NCBI GenBank assembly: GCA_964390365.1
Contig: CAYMHW010000027.1
Location: 1 to 26,812 of the forward strand
Source of the DNA: JALQTD01 sp964390365
GTDB lineage: Bacteria; Bacteroidota; Bacteroidia; Flavobacteriales_D; Sanyastnellaceae
Reading direction: 5' to 3'
Length of the DNA: 26,812 bases
Shown here: piece after piece, positions 1 through 7,595 of the stretch
Layout: each line of letters begins with the position of its first letter
Position numbering within the stretch: the stretch's first letter is position 1
Position numbers and translations under genes: made by a program
The notes under the pieces: model-generated
Database searches by the model: none
Seen by the model: the letters and a program-made list of their open reading frames with translations, nothing else
Told to the model about the DNA's origin: nothing

Positions 1-569
1 CAATGGTCGTATTCGCACAACTTGGGAAACCACTGGGTCATGGAATATTCGACCCCCTCGGAATTCATCCAACCGGACCGGCGGATTTGGCGTGGTACGA
101 TGGCCTCCCAATCCAGTTCGAGCTGCACCGTCGCACCCGGCGCGACCGGCGCGTTGAGGAAGGCGGTGAGCAGGGTGCCGTCGTGTTCAATGGTCACCGG
201 CTTGCCATCCACGGTCAATTCCGATACGGTGGAAGAACCCCATTCGTCTTCGGGCAACTCGAAGATGCGCGAACCCACCCGGCGGTCGGGATCGGCGATG
301 TTGCGGCTCCGAACGTCCATCATGCTTCCGGGGCGGAACGCATTGAAAAACAGGTGAAAATGCAGCCGGTCGAGCTCGTCGGGGCTGTTGTTCGTGAATG
401 CGATGACGGTGTGCCCACTCAGGCCGTGCCTTGCCGTATCGAGTTGAACGTCCATCGTATAGTCCGCACGCTGCTGCCAACCAGGGTACTGGGCACTCGC
501 GGGGTTGATCCCGACCATGGCCCCTAAACACGCCGCAATCCAGGCGGCTTTTTTCACTTGTTCCAACAT
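1..569 (-). CDS. M1-family-like metallopeptidase, N-terminal part (truncated by window edge)
   Basis: Reading leftward from the ATG at 567-569 gives 189 codons with no stop before the window edge, so only the N-terminal part is present. Residues 1-26 look like a Sec signal peptide (positive start, hydrophobic core, ASA before Q27). The following region reads like the N-terminal beta domain of Bacteroidota M1 aminopeptidase-like proteins: FHLFFNAFRPGSMMDVRS, then IADPDRRVGSRI, RQIRRSG and SMTQWFPKLCEYD. The zinc site (HExxH) would lie in the missing part, so catalytic activity cannot be judged. An in-frame TGA 18 bases upstream excludes any earlier ATG. The gene begins 15 bases after the glycosyltransferase stop, so it is probably the last visible member of that operon. 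The family call rests on recognised motifs, not a search. Confidence 0.8.
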   Translation of the reverse strand, partial: MLEQVKKAAWIAACLGAMVGINPASAQYPGWQQRADYTMDVQLDTARHGLSGHTVIAFTNNSPDELDRLHFHLFFNAFRPGSMMDVRSRNIADPDRRVGSRIFELPEDEWGSSTVSELTVDGKPVTIEHDGTLLTAFLNAPVAPGATVQLELDWEAIVPRQIRRSGWMNSEGVEYSMTQWFPKLCEYDH

Positions 570-584
570 GGCCCGCAAGATACC

Positions 585-2150
585 TCAAAGGCCCGCATCG
601 CAGCAGGTCGCCTCGTCCACTGCGTAAACCACCACACGTTCCGCCCGGTTGATGGGATTCAACCAGGCCAACAACCGATCAAACCGCCCCGGAGCAACGT
701 TCGCCACAAACCGCAATCCGGGCCATTCGGCTTTGAACGCTTGGACCGCTTCGCCGAGGTGCGCATCCCCATAAAACAGGAGGTAGTTGGGGAACGGCCG
801 TTCTGGAGCCAGCTTGCACAGGGTCTTGCGCTCACCCGCGGGATCGCTTTGGTTGTCAAACGTGTAATAGGGCACCCATTTGCCGGCGTAGAACCGTGGA
901 GGCAGCGTGCCGCCGTCGACTTGGACGATGGCGAAGTTCCGCAAATCGCCGCGTTCGTAGAGGAGGTTCATGGCTTCGACGCGGCTTTTTTTGGCGTAGA
1001 CCAAGCTCAGGCCGATGGCGCAGACCAAATTGAATCCCACCGTCCAACCCACGAGCCCGCGCATCGCCATCGGCCGCTTTCCCCACCACGCGCTTCGCTC
1101 AATCCAAGCCGCCCAGCCCGCGCTCCCGAGCACGGCCAGGAACGGCAACACGGGCAAGATGAAGCGCTCTTGCTTGTTGCTGTACGCGCTGTGAAACAGG
1201 AAGAATGCCAACGCACCCCACAGCAACCACCGCCAATGCTCGGACTTCACCCGACGCGATGCCATGCCCCAAACCAGAGCGAATCCCGCAGGCGGCGTGG
1301 CCAACCCGAGCACCGTCCAAACGTATTGATGCCACGGGCCTTGTGGGTAATTCAAGGCATGCGTGGTGTTGTAACCGAAGTAGGCCCGCAGCTGAACGAA
1401 GGGTTCCCCCCACACGAACACATCCGAGACTTGGGTTAAGCTGAAAACGGACAATGAGCTGATTGCTAATATAAAAGGATGTTTCAGTTCAAGTCGTTTC
1501 GTGGCGTGATTCGGCCACAACAGGGCCAATCCCCAACCCACGCCGAACAAGCCGCACTGGTAACGAAGACCCGTCGCCAGCCCCAAGCCGACACCCGCAG
1601 CCACGAGCTGCATCGTGCTCCATTCCGACCGCGGGGAGCGAACAAGCTGCCACGCACCAAACAACAGCGGCGGGATGCAGACGACCTCGACGAGTTGGTG
1701 CACGCTCAACAGCGGCATCCAGCCCCAAATGGCCATCAAACCGCCCGCCCACCAAGCGGTTTTGCTTCCGCTCAAGGCTTCCGCGATGCGGTAGGTGAAT
1801 GCGATGATGAGCAGGCTGTACAGCCCGTGCAGCAAACGCAGCGCAAAGGCGAGGTGCTGGGGTTCCGTCACGCCGACGGCTTTCAGCGCGCTGAGGGCAA
1901 CGAATTGTGTTCCGACGTAAAAGAAATTGGCGGGGTGAGGCTGTGGGTCGAGCCCGCGCTCGATTTGGCTCGAGGGCAACCACAAATTGTAATCCTCTCC
2001 ATCCGTCCACGACGCGGCCGCTTCCACCACCAAAAAATGGTCATCGTGCATCAAATAGCCCGGAGACCCCCAAGCGGCAAGCAGCCGAATCACCGCTCCG
2101 ATCCAGAGCAGGCGAGTCAGTGGCGCGATGTGCCTCCACCGTTCGATCAT
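585..2150 (-). CDS. GT-C fold integral membrane glycosyltransferase (Alg9/GT22-like mannosyltransferase)
   Basis: A 521-residue multi-pass membrane protein. It has an acidic motif in the first loop (LMHDDHF), as expected for the catalytic Asp of GT-C enzymes that use lipid-linked sugar donors. A later NKQERFILPVLPF segment resembles the HKExRF signature of Alg9-type (GT22) mannosyltransferases. Many hydrophobic segments alternate with short loops, followed by a C-terminal soluble region of about 130 residues. I chose the ATG at 2150 because it overlaps the ribH stop as ATGA, which suggests translational coupling; an upstream in-frame ATG at 2204 would lie inside ribH. The expected role is transfer of a hexose to a glycan or protein at the inner membrane's outer face. 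Sugar and acceptor are unknown, and GT39/GT83-like assignment is an alternative. Confidence 0.7.
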   Translation of the reverse strand: MIERWRHIAPLTRLLWIGAVIRLLAAWGSPGYLMHDDHFLVVEAAASWTDGEDYNLWLPSSQIERGLDPQPHPANFFYVGTQFVALSALKAVGVTEPQHLAFALRLLHGLYSLLIIAFTYRIAEALSGSKTAWWAGGLMAIWGWMPLLSVHQLVEVVCIPPLLFGAWQLVRSPRSEWSTMQLVAAGVGLGLATGLRYQCGLFGVGWGLALLWPNHATKRLELKHPFILAISSLSVFSLTQVSDVFVWGEPFVQLRAYFGYNTTHALNYPQGPWHQYVWTVLGLATPPAGFALVWGMASRRVKSEHWRWLLWGALAFFLFHSAYSNKQERFILPVLPFLAVLGSAGWAAWIERSAWWGKRPMAMRGLVGWTVGFNLVCAIGLSLVYAKKSRVEAMNLLYERGDLRNFAIVQVDGGTLPPRFYAGKWVPYYTFDNQSDPAGERKTLCKLAPERPFPNYLLFYGDAHLGEAVQAFKAEWPGLRFVANVAPGRFDRLLAWLNPINRAERVVVYAVDEATCCDAGL

Positions 2151-2647
2151 GCGGTGAGCAACCCTTTCTGAAGTGCAATCATTTCCAAGCACGCCACAGC
2201 ACACTCAATGCCTTTGTTGCCGTGTTCACCGCCGCTGCGAGCGATGCTCTGGGCCTTGTTTTCATCGGTCAACACGCAAAACATGACCGGTTTCTTGTAG
2301 TCCAGAGCCACCCGTTGGATGCCATCGGCTGCTCCCGCACACACGTAATCGAAGTGGGCCGTTTCGCCGCGGATCACGTTGCCAATGCACACCACGCCGT
2401 CGAGTTCGGGGTGAGCGTCCAGCAACGCCGCCGCACCCAAGGGCAGCTCAAAGGCTCCGGGCACCTCGATGACGCGCTGAGCGGTCTCGGGAATGCCAGC
2501 GGCTCGCAAGACCTCCAAGGCCCCGTCGCGCAGGGCATACGTGATGTCGTCGTTCCAGCGCGAAACAACAATGCCCACTCGGAAGTGGGCACTGTTCGGG
2601 AGGTTCCCGAGGTCGTATGCGCTGAGGTTTTTACCTGCCGTCGCCAT
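2147..2647 (-). CDS. ribH: 6,7-dimethyl-8-ribityllumazine synthase
   Basis: This 166-residue protein matches lumazine synthase along its whole length. The enzyme condenses 5-amino-6-ribitylaminouracil with 3,4-dihydroxy-2-butanone 4-phosphate in the penultimate step of riboflavin synthesis and usually assembles as pentamers or 60-mers in the cytosol. Visible motifs are VPGAFELP (62-69), GNVIRGETAHFDYVC (89-103) with the likely catalytic His98, and the phosphate-binding LTDENKAQSIARSGGEHGNKG region (126-146). It starts 3 bases after the stop of the upstream TPR gene and ends in an ATGA overlap with the glycosyltransferase, so it sits inside a tight operon. I see no FMN riboswitch: the only promoter found is upstream of the TPR gene. 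Confidence 0.97.
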   Translation of the reverse strand: MATAGKNLSAYDLGNLPNSAHFRVGIVVSRWNDDITYALRDGALEVLRAAGIPETAQRVIEVPGAFELPLGAAALLDAHPELDGVVCIGNVIRGETAHFDYVCAGAADGIQRVALDYKKPVMFCVLTDENKAQSIARSGGEHGNKGIECAVACLEMIALQKGLLTA

Positions 2648-2650
2648 GGG

Positions 2651-3343
2651 TCAACCCACGAGGGAGGCGTGCAACACCTGGGCCGTGCTGAATTGTTGGC
2701 TTTCCGGGTAGTCGGACACGATTTCCTCCAAGAGGTTTGCTGCTTCCGAGGTGTTGCCCAATTCCAAATGAGCCAAGGCCGCTTTGTACAAGAACATCGG
2801 GGCGAGCACTTCGCCTGCGCTGTCGGATGCCCCGGCAGAAGCAGCGGCCAAGAAGGCGCGCGCTGCGGCTTCGTAATCCCCGAGTTCCACATGGCAATCC
2901 CCGATTCCGCCCTGGGCCAATACCGAGACCACCCCATCGCCCAAGCCCGTAGCGGCCTCGAAGCGCTCAATGGCGTCTGCGTATTCCCCCATGTCACGGT
3001 GGTAGATGCCCAACTCGTAGTTGGCGCGTTCACCAGCGGCCTGCGAAGCGTACTTCTCCGCCACGCCATCCAAGCCCATGGCAATGCCGTCACCGTATGC
3101 AGCGAGGCTCAACGAGTCGATGGCGAAATACGATTCAGCGCGCCATGCTTCCGTTTCGGCTTCTTCAATGGCAGGACGAACAACGAAAGATTGGTAAGCC
3201 AATACACCCAGGACCACGACCACAACGCCGCCAATTCCAAACGTGAGGGGTTTTTGGTTGCGGTCGATGAAGTGCTCCGTCTTCGAGTAAACTTCTTGAA
3301 CGTCGACCAGCAGATCGTCGTCGATGGGGTTTTTCTTCGCCAT
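2651..3343 (-). CDS. Membrane-anchored tetratricopeptide-repeat protein
   Basis: A 230-residue protein with a short cytosolic N-terminus, one hydrophobic helix at about residues 35-55 (FGIGGVVVVVLGVLAYQSF) and a periplasm-facing helical domain. That domain carries TPR-like units (ANYELGIYHRDMGEYADAIERF; GGIGDCHVELGDYEAAARAFL; AALAHLELGNTSEAANLLEE). The layout resembles YfgM-type single-pass TPR proteins, which act as scaffolds or chaperone partners; the actual partner is not deducible. It is the first gene of a leftward operon with ribH (3-base gap), and a good Bacteroidota promoter lies 75-100 bases upstream. It is divergent from recF, an arrangement I recall from other Bacteroidota. Function beyond TPR scaffold is unknown. 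Confidence 0.85.
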   Translation of the reverse strand: MAKKNPIDDDLLVDVQEVYSKTEHFIDRNQKPLTFGIGGVVVVVLGVLAYQSFVVRPAIEEAETEAWRAESYFAIDSLSLAAYGDGIAMGLDGVAEKYASQAAGERANYELGIYHRDMGEYADAIERFEAATGLGDGVVSVLAQGGIGDCHVELGDYEAAARAFLAAASAGASDSAGEVLAPMFLYKAALAHLELGNTSEAANLLEEIVSDYPESQQFSTAQVLHASLVG

Positions 3344-3417
3344 GATTGCGCTTTCTGAATTCGATTGTGTTTCCCTTCAACGGAAAATCTTGTGAAAGGT
3401 TTCCGTGGAGTCGGCGG

Positions 3418-3445
3418 CAAAATTAAGGAAATTCGCATCATGCAA
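3418..3445 (-). promoter_or_regulatory. Promoter of the TPR-ribH-glycosyltransferase-peptidase operon
   Basis: On the minus strand, TTG at 3445-3443, a 17-base spacer and TAATTTTG at 3425-3418 match the Bacteroidota primary sigma factor consensus TTG-N17-21-TAnnTTTG. The predicted start near 3413 leaves a leader of about 70 bases before the ATG at 3343. The TTG element lies just inside the recF start region on the other strand (recF ATG at 3440). Confidence 0.65.
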
Positions 3446-4582
3446 CTCACCGCACTGCAATTGCTGCACTTTAAAAATTGGGTGGAAGCGGATTTGGCCT
3501 TCGGTTCAGGCGTCAATTGCCTGTTGGGGGACAATGGAAGTGGGAAGACCAACGTGCTGGATGCCGTGCATTATTTGTGCTTGACGAAGAGTTATTTCAA
3601 TCCCATCGATCAATACAACATCGCGCACGGGGAGGAGCACATGCTCGTGAGCGGCACCTTCGAGCGGAAAGGGGAGCAGGAGGTGGTGGCGTGCGGCGTG
3701 CAGCGCGGGGTGAAGAAGACGATGCGCCGGAATGACAAGGCGTACGACCGGTTGTCGGATCACATCGGGCGCTTTCCTGCGGTGATGATCGCGCCCGACG
3801 ATGCATCGATCATTCACGAAGGGAGCGAAGCCCGGCGCAAGTGGATGGATTCGGTGGTGTGCCAATTGGACCGCCCGTACTTGCAGCAGTTGGTCGACTA
3901 CAACAAGGCGTTGACTCAGCGGAACAACTTGCTCCGGTATTTTGCCGAGAATCGGGTTTGGGATGCAGCGATGCTGGAGCCTTGGACGGAACAAATGATT
4001 CCCGATGCCCGCGCGATTGGAGCCCAGCGAGCGGCCTTCGTGACGGCGTTCAACCCCCTGTTCGAGCGGGTGTACGCCGAGCTTTCGGGGCGCAAGGAGC
4101 AAGCGCGGGTGGTGTACAAGTCGCAGGTGCCCAGCGACGTGGAGGGCGCGCGCGCGATGTGGCGCGAGGCGGAGGCGGATGATCGGCGGTTGCGGCGGAC
4201 CACGGTCGGCGTGCACAAGGATGATTTGGTCTTCGAACTCGATGGGCATCCGCTCAAGCGCATGGGGTCGCAAGGCCAACAAAAATCCTTCCTCATTGCC
4301 CTCCGCCTCGCCCAGCTCGCCTTCATGGAAGCCGCGACCGGCGTGAAGCCCATCCTGCTGCTCGACGACATTTTCGACAAGATCGATGAGAAGCGGGTGG
4401 CTGCGCTGATGGATTTGGTGACGCGCAAGGAGGTGGGGCAGGTGTTCATCACGGACACGAGTTTGGGGCGGATTCCCGATTTGTTCCGGCAGGCGGGGGC
4501 GGATGTCCGGGTGTTCGAAGTGGCGAGTGGGACGGCGAGGCGGGTGGATTTGGCTCACCAAAAAGGCCTCGAAAATCCCTAA
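3440..4582 (+). CDS. recF: DNA replication and repair protein RecF
   Basis: RecF is an SMC/Rad50-like ATPase that, with RecO and RecR, loads RecA at single-strand gaps. The 380-residue product has Walker A GDNGSGKT at residues 30-37, an ABC-type signature SQGQQKSFLIAL near 277-288 and Walker B with D-loop (ILLLDDIFDKID) near 305-316. Length fits the family (about 360-380). I chose the ATG at 3440 because MQLTALQLLHFKNW aligns with the usual RecF N-terminus; an in-frame ATG at 3365 would add 25 unrelated residues. It is followed after 9 bases by the DUF721 gene, a pairing common in Bacteroidota and reminiscent of the recF neighbourhood in actinobacteria. No clear promoter or Shine-Dalgarno site precedes it. 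Confidence 0.95.
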   Translation: MQLTALQLLHFKNWVEADLAFGSGVNCLLGDNGSGKTNVLDAVHYLCLTKSYFNPIDQYNIAHGEEHMLVSGTFERKGEQEVVACGVQRGVKKTMRRNDKAYDRLSDHIGRFPAVMIAPDDASIIHEGSEARRKWMDSVVCQLDRPYLQQLVDYNKALTQRNNLLRYFAENRVWDAAMLEPWTEQMIPDARAIGAQRAAFVTAFNPLFERVYAELSGRKEQARVVYKSQVPSDVEGARAMWREAEADDRRLRRTTVGVHKDDLVFELDGHPLKRMGSQGQQKSFLIALRLAQLAFMEAATGVKPILLLDDIFDKIDEKRVAALMDLVTRKEVGQVFITDTSLGRIPDLFRQAGADVRVFEVASGTARRVDLAHQKGLENP

Positions 4583-4591
4583 CTTCAGCCC

Positions 4592-4897
4592 ATGCCCCGT
4601 TACCAACGCAAAGACGATCCCACCTCGCTCGGTGAAGCCATCAAGGCGTACATCCGCGTGCACAACATGCAGGGAAAGCTGGACGCGGTGGACGTAGCGA
4701 AGGCGTGGGAAGAAACGGGCGGTCCTGCGGTCATGAAGATTACGCGGTCGATGCACCTCGCCAGCGAAGGGCGGTTTTTCGTTACGTTGGACAGCGGGCC
4801 GTTCAAGGAGCACCTGGCGCTGCGCAAATCGGAGATCGTGACCGAACTCAATGCGTACGTAGGGCGGCGCGTGGTGCGGGAACTCATCATCAGGTAG
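4592..4897 (+). CDS. DUF721 (DciA-like) protein
   Basis: A 101-residue basic protein of the DUF721 family. Features seen are a short N-terminal helix (LGEAIKAYIRVHNM), a WEETGGPAVMKIT segment and a C-terminal KEHLALRKSEIVTELNAYVG block typical of the family. DUF721 includes DciA, which helps load the replicative helicase in bacteria that lack DnaC/DnaI; in Bacteroidota the family is regularly found next to recF. Here it begins 9 bases after recF, so the two are probably cotranscribed. The DciA role is inferred from family and context; the sequence itself shows only the conserved fold. Confidence 0.85.
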   Translation: MPRYQRKDDPTSLGEAIKAYIRVHNMQGKLDAVDVAKAWEETGGPAVMKITRSMHLASEGRFFVTLDSGPFKEHLALRKSEIVTELNAYVGRRVVRELIIR

Positions 4898-4927
4898 CCC
4901 GATTCTGTTGTAAATTGGGGCTCCTGC

Positions 4928-6961
4928 ATGAAACGAACTCGATTCCTTTTTTTGGTGGTCGCGGGAAGCTTGGCTTGGTCCGCTTGGTCACACCGGCCTG
5001 AAGCCCTGCACGAGTCGGGCAATCCATACCACGGCGGAGCGTTTCGTTCGGCGTACGGAGGCTTGCCGGATACGTCCAATGCGCTCTTCACGGGTTCGGG
5101 CAAGTGCGCGGGTTGCCACGGAACTGACGCGAACCACTACGCGAGCATCGCGGGCCAAACGTTCCCCGCCGTGCCCATGCCCGGCGGTTGGGACGTGAAC
5201 GTGACGGACGATTGGCGCAGCAGCCTGATGGCCAATTCCGCGCGGGATCCGTTTTGGCGGGCGAAGGTGGAGCAGGAGGTGACCCTCAATCCAGGGCACC
5301 AGCTCGAACTCGAGGACAAATGCACCTCGTGCCACGCACCGCTCGGCAACTTCGCTGCGGAACACGAGGGACAGGAATTTTACAGCATGGCGGAACTGCT
5401 GCTTGATTCGTTGGCGCTCGATGGCGTCTCGTGCAACGCCTGCCACCAGCAAGCGGCCCCAGGCATCGGCACCCGGTTCAGCGGCGAATTGACGTTCGTG
5501 GAAGACACCCTGTACGGTCCGTACGGTGGAAGCAAGGATGAGCCGCTCATTTACAACCTGCCCATGAACACCTACGTGGGCTACGAACCGGTCTACGGAG
5601 CCCACATGCAAAAAAGCGAGGCCTGTGCTGCCTGCCACTCGCTCATCACCGAAACCGCGGACCTCGAAGGCAACTTCACGGGGGGCGAGTTCGTGGAGCA
5701 GAGCACGTACCACGAATGGCTGAACAGCCGGTACGCGCCCGATGTTTGGGAAGGCGAACTGAATGACCTGCAGCAGGAATGCCAGGGATGCCACATGCCC
5801 CAAATCGACGAACCCGTCATCATTTCAAGCGGTTACGCCTTCCTCGAGCCCCGCACGCCCTACGGCCTGCATTACTTCGTGGGAGCGAATGCCGCGATGT
5901 TGCGGTTGCTGCGGGATCACGTGGACGAGTTGGGGCTGACGGCCTCCGAGGCCCAATTCGACTCGACGACGCAGCGCACGTTGGATTTGTTGCAGCAGCA
6001 CACCGTGGACCTCACGGCCACCGCCACCTACAACGGGCAAGGTGCGGCTGAAGTGGTGGTCGATGTCGTCAACAAGGCGGGCCACAAATTCCCCTCGGGG
6101 TACCCCGCGCGTAGGGCTTGGTTGGAGGTGGAGCTGCTGCACCCGGAAACGAACGAGGTGCTGTGGGTGAGTGGCGAACGAACTGCGGACGGGTTGGAGA
6201 TTGCCGGGGTGGACGAGGCGGGCCTGACCGCATGGGAGCCGCACCTCGACGTGGTGACTTCGGAAGACGAGGTGCAGATCTACGAAATGGTCATTGCTGA
6301 TGTGACAGGGGCGCCCACCAACGTGTTGGAACGAGCGGACACGAAATTGAAGGACAACCGACTCGTACCGCTCGGCTTCAGCATGGAGCACGCCGTGTAC
6401 GACACGACCACGCTCGCCGGCACCGAGGTCCTCGAAGACGCATTGACCGGAAACTTCAACCGCGACGCTTCGGGGGCCACTGGTACAGGCACCGACCGCG
6501 TCACCTACCAGGCCGATTTGAGTGCGGTGTACACAGGCGCCGACGCGCCCATCGTCTCCGTGCGCATGTGGTACCAGAGCATGCCGCCGCGCTGGGTGAA
6601 CCCGATGTTCGAAGTGGAAGGGGAGGCCATCGATTGGTTCGAAGGGGTGTTCCTCGATTACGCCCACCCGGATTTGGTGGCGGAGGTGACGCCGGAGGTG
6701 GCCGTGGTCGGTTTGTCGGAGTTGCCGCAGAAGGCGGGCCGGATTTGGCCGGTTCCTTCAGCTGATGGCCAAATCACCATCTCCTCCCCATTCCCCCCGG
6801 GCGCCGTCTATGAAGTGTTCGACGCCCTCGGTCAGCGCGTTCAAGCTGGCGCCACACCTTCCACCCCGTTCACGCTGCGGTTGCCCGCCACGAAACAGGT
6901 CTACACCGTGGTGATCCACCACAACGGCCAACGCTGGACCGGCCGCGCCATCCGCGGTTAA
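4928..6961 (+). CDS. T9SS-targeted multihaem (five CxxCH) c-type cytochrome
   Basis: A 677-residue protein with an N-terminal signal peptide (MKRTRFLFLVVAGSLAWSAW). It has five haem c attachment motifs: CAGCH at 60-64, CTSCH at 132-136, CNACH at 169-173, CAACH near 233 and CQGCH near 285. A beta-rich domain follows with NKAGHKFPSGYPARRAW, a motif I associate with large multihaem cytochromes. The last 75 residues, IWPVPSADGQITI through VYEVFDALGQRV to YTVVIHHNGQRW, look like a T9SS type A C-terminal sorting domain. The inferred product is a haem protein exported to the periplasm, loaded with haem, then moved to the cell surface by T9SS. Substrate is unknown; electron transfer or an oxidoreductase role is plausible. 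A weak TAAATTGG box lies 9 bases before the ATG. The gene ends in a 4-base overlap with convergent rimM. Confidence 0.85.
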   Translation: MKRTRFLFLVVAGSLAWSAWSHRPEALHESGNPYHGGAFRSAYGGLPDTSNALFTGSGKCAGCHGTDANHYASIAGQTFPAVPMPGGWDVNVTDDWRSSLMANSARDPFWRAKVEQEVTLNPGHQLELEDKCTSCHAPLGNFAAEHEGQEFYSMAELLLDSLALDGVSCNACHQQAAPGIGTRFSGELTFVEDTLYGPYGGSKDEPLIYNLPMNTYVGYEPVYGAHMQKSEACAACHSLITETADLEGNFTGGEFVEQSTYHEWLNSRYAPDVWEGELNDLQQECQGCHMPQIDEPVIISSGYAFLEPRTPYGLHYFVGANAAMLRLLRDHVDELGLTASEAQFDSTTQRTLDLLQQHTVDLTATATYNGQGAAEVVVDVVNKAGHKFPSGYPARRAWLEVELLHPETNEVLWVSGERTADGLEIAGVDEAGLTAWEPHLDVVTSEDEVQIYEMVIADVTGAPTNVLERADTKLKDNRLVPLGFSMEHAVYDTTTLAGTEVLEDALTGNFNRDASGATGTGTDRVTYQADLSAVYTGADAPIVSVRMWYQSMPPRWVNPMFEVEGEAIDWFEGVFLDYAHPDLVAEVTPEVAVVGLSELPQKAGRIWPVPSADGQITISSPFPPGAVYEVFDALGQRVQAGATPSTPFTLRLPATKQVYTVVIHHNGQRWTGRAIRG

Positions 6962-7512
6962 TCCGCGTCGTCCCAAGGGCCTTCCGGTGCGAGGTATACG
7001 TCGAGCAGGCCTTCCGGCAATTCCAGGCTGAGCCGCTCGGCCTTCCGGTCGACGTGCACGTCGAGGTGATCGGGCAGCGGAATCAGCACGACTTGGCCGT
7101 TGAGCTGGGTTTCGAGCAAGGGATACGGACCGTGTTCGACCACGCGTTGGATGACGCCTGCAGAACGCTCCGAGGCCAAATCCCACACCTCCCAACCCGG
7201 CACTTCATGGAAGTAAAAGTGCGCATCGTCCAACTCCGGCAACGCGCTCAGCGGCAAGTAGATGTCCGCGCCTGCCAAGGCCAGGGCCGCGGCTTCGTCG
7301 TCCACACCCTCCAACCGCGCCACGAAGCGATCCTGGTGCGGCCGCATGCTCTCGATGAAAAACGGCACGAGTCCCTCTGCGGTCGCCACGAAGAACCCGT
7401 CGATCTCGGCGTAAAGGGATGGCTCGTCCACGTCGAACCACACCACAACTTCGCCCTTGAAGCTGTGGGGCTTGGTGATTTTCCCGAGCTGGAAACAATC
7501 GTCAATCTGCAT
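6958..7512 (-). CDS. rimM: Ribosome maturation factor RimM
   Basis: RimM binds ribosomal protein uS19 and helps mature the 30S head. The 184-residue product begins with the typical FQLGKITKPHSFKGEV segment of the N-terminal RimM barrel. Its C-terminal half has the PRC-barrel pattern (GWEVWDLASERSAGVIQRVVEHGPYPLLET, here split from the adjacent VLIPLPDHLDVHVD). Length is in the usual 165-185 range. It lies downstream of rpsP on the same strand, the conserved rpsP-rimM order, but trmD and rplS do not follow. An intrinsic terminator stands between rpsP and rimM. Its stop TAA shares the palindrome TTAA (6958-6961) with the cytochrome stop, so no terminator separates the convergent genes. Confidence 0.95.
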   Translation of the reverse strand: MQIDDCFQLGKITKPHSFKGEVVVWFDVDEPSLYAEIDGFFVATAEGLVPFFIESMRPHQDRFVARLEGVDDEAAALALAGADIYLPLSALPELDDAHFYFHEVPGWEVWDLASERSAGVIQRVVEHGPYPLLETQLNGQVVLIPLPDHLDVHVDRKAERLSLELPEGLLDVYLAPEGPWDDAD

Positions 7513-7539
7513 GGTGCAAACTTACCGGTTTAGCGAATG

Positions 7540-7570
7540 AAAAAGCCCCATCGGCAGGGCCGACGGGGCT
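7540..7570 (-). terminator. Intrinsic terminator between rpsP and rimM
   Basis: Read on the minus strand, 7570-7559 (AGCCCCGTCGGC) pairs with 7555-7544 (GCCGATGGGGCT) over 12 base pairs including one G-U, with a 3-base loop and a following run of five T ending at 7540. The G-U pair becomes an A-C mismatch on the plus strand, so the hairpin is built for leftward transcripts. It lies 26 bases after the rpsP stop and 28 bases before the rimM start. Confidence 0.8.
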
Positions 7571-7595
7571 GGAGGTTCGTTTTCAAACGAAGCAA

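Noticed and set aside
1907..3358. 483-codon plus-strand frame antisense to ribH and the TPR gene
   Set aside because: Covers three genes of the leftward operon including their junctions; no domain recognised.
2648..3439. FMN riboswitch controlling ribH
   Set aside because: The region before ribH is the TPR gene and the operon leader of about 70 bases is too short and shows none of the conserved RFN blocks.
3506..4813. Long open frame on the minus strand across recF and the DUF721 gene
   Set aside because: Exactly antisense to a well-supported gene; composition is rich in His, Arg, Leu and Pro with no recognised motif, as expected from antisense reading of GC-rich codons.
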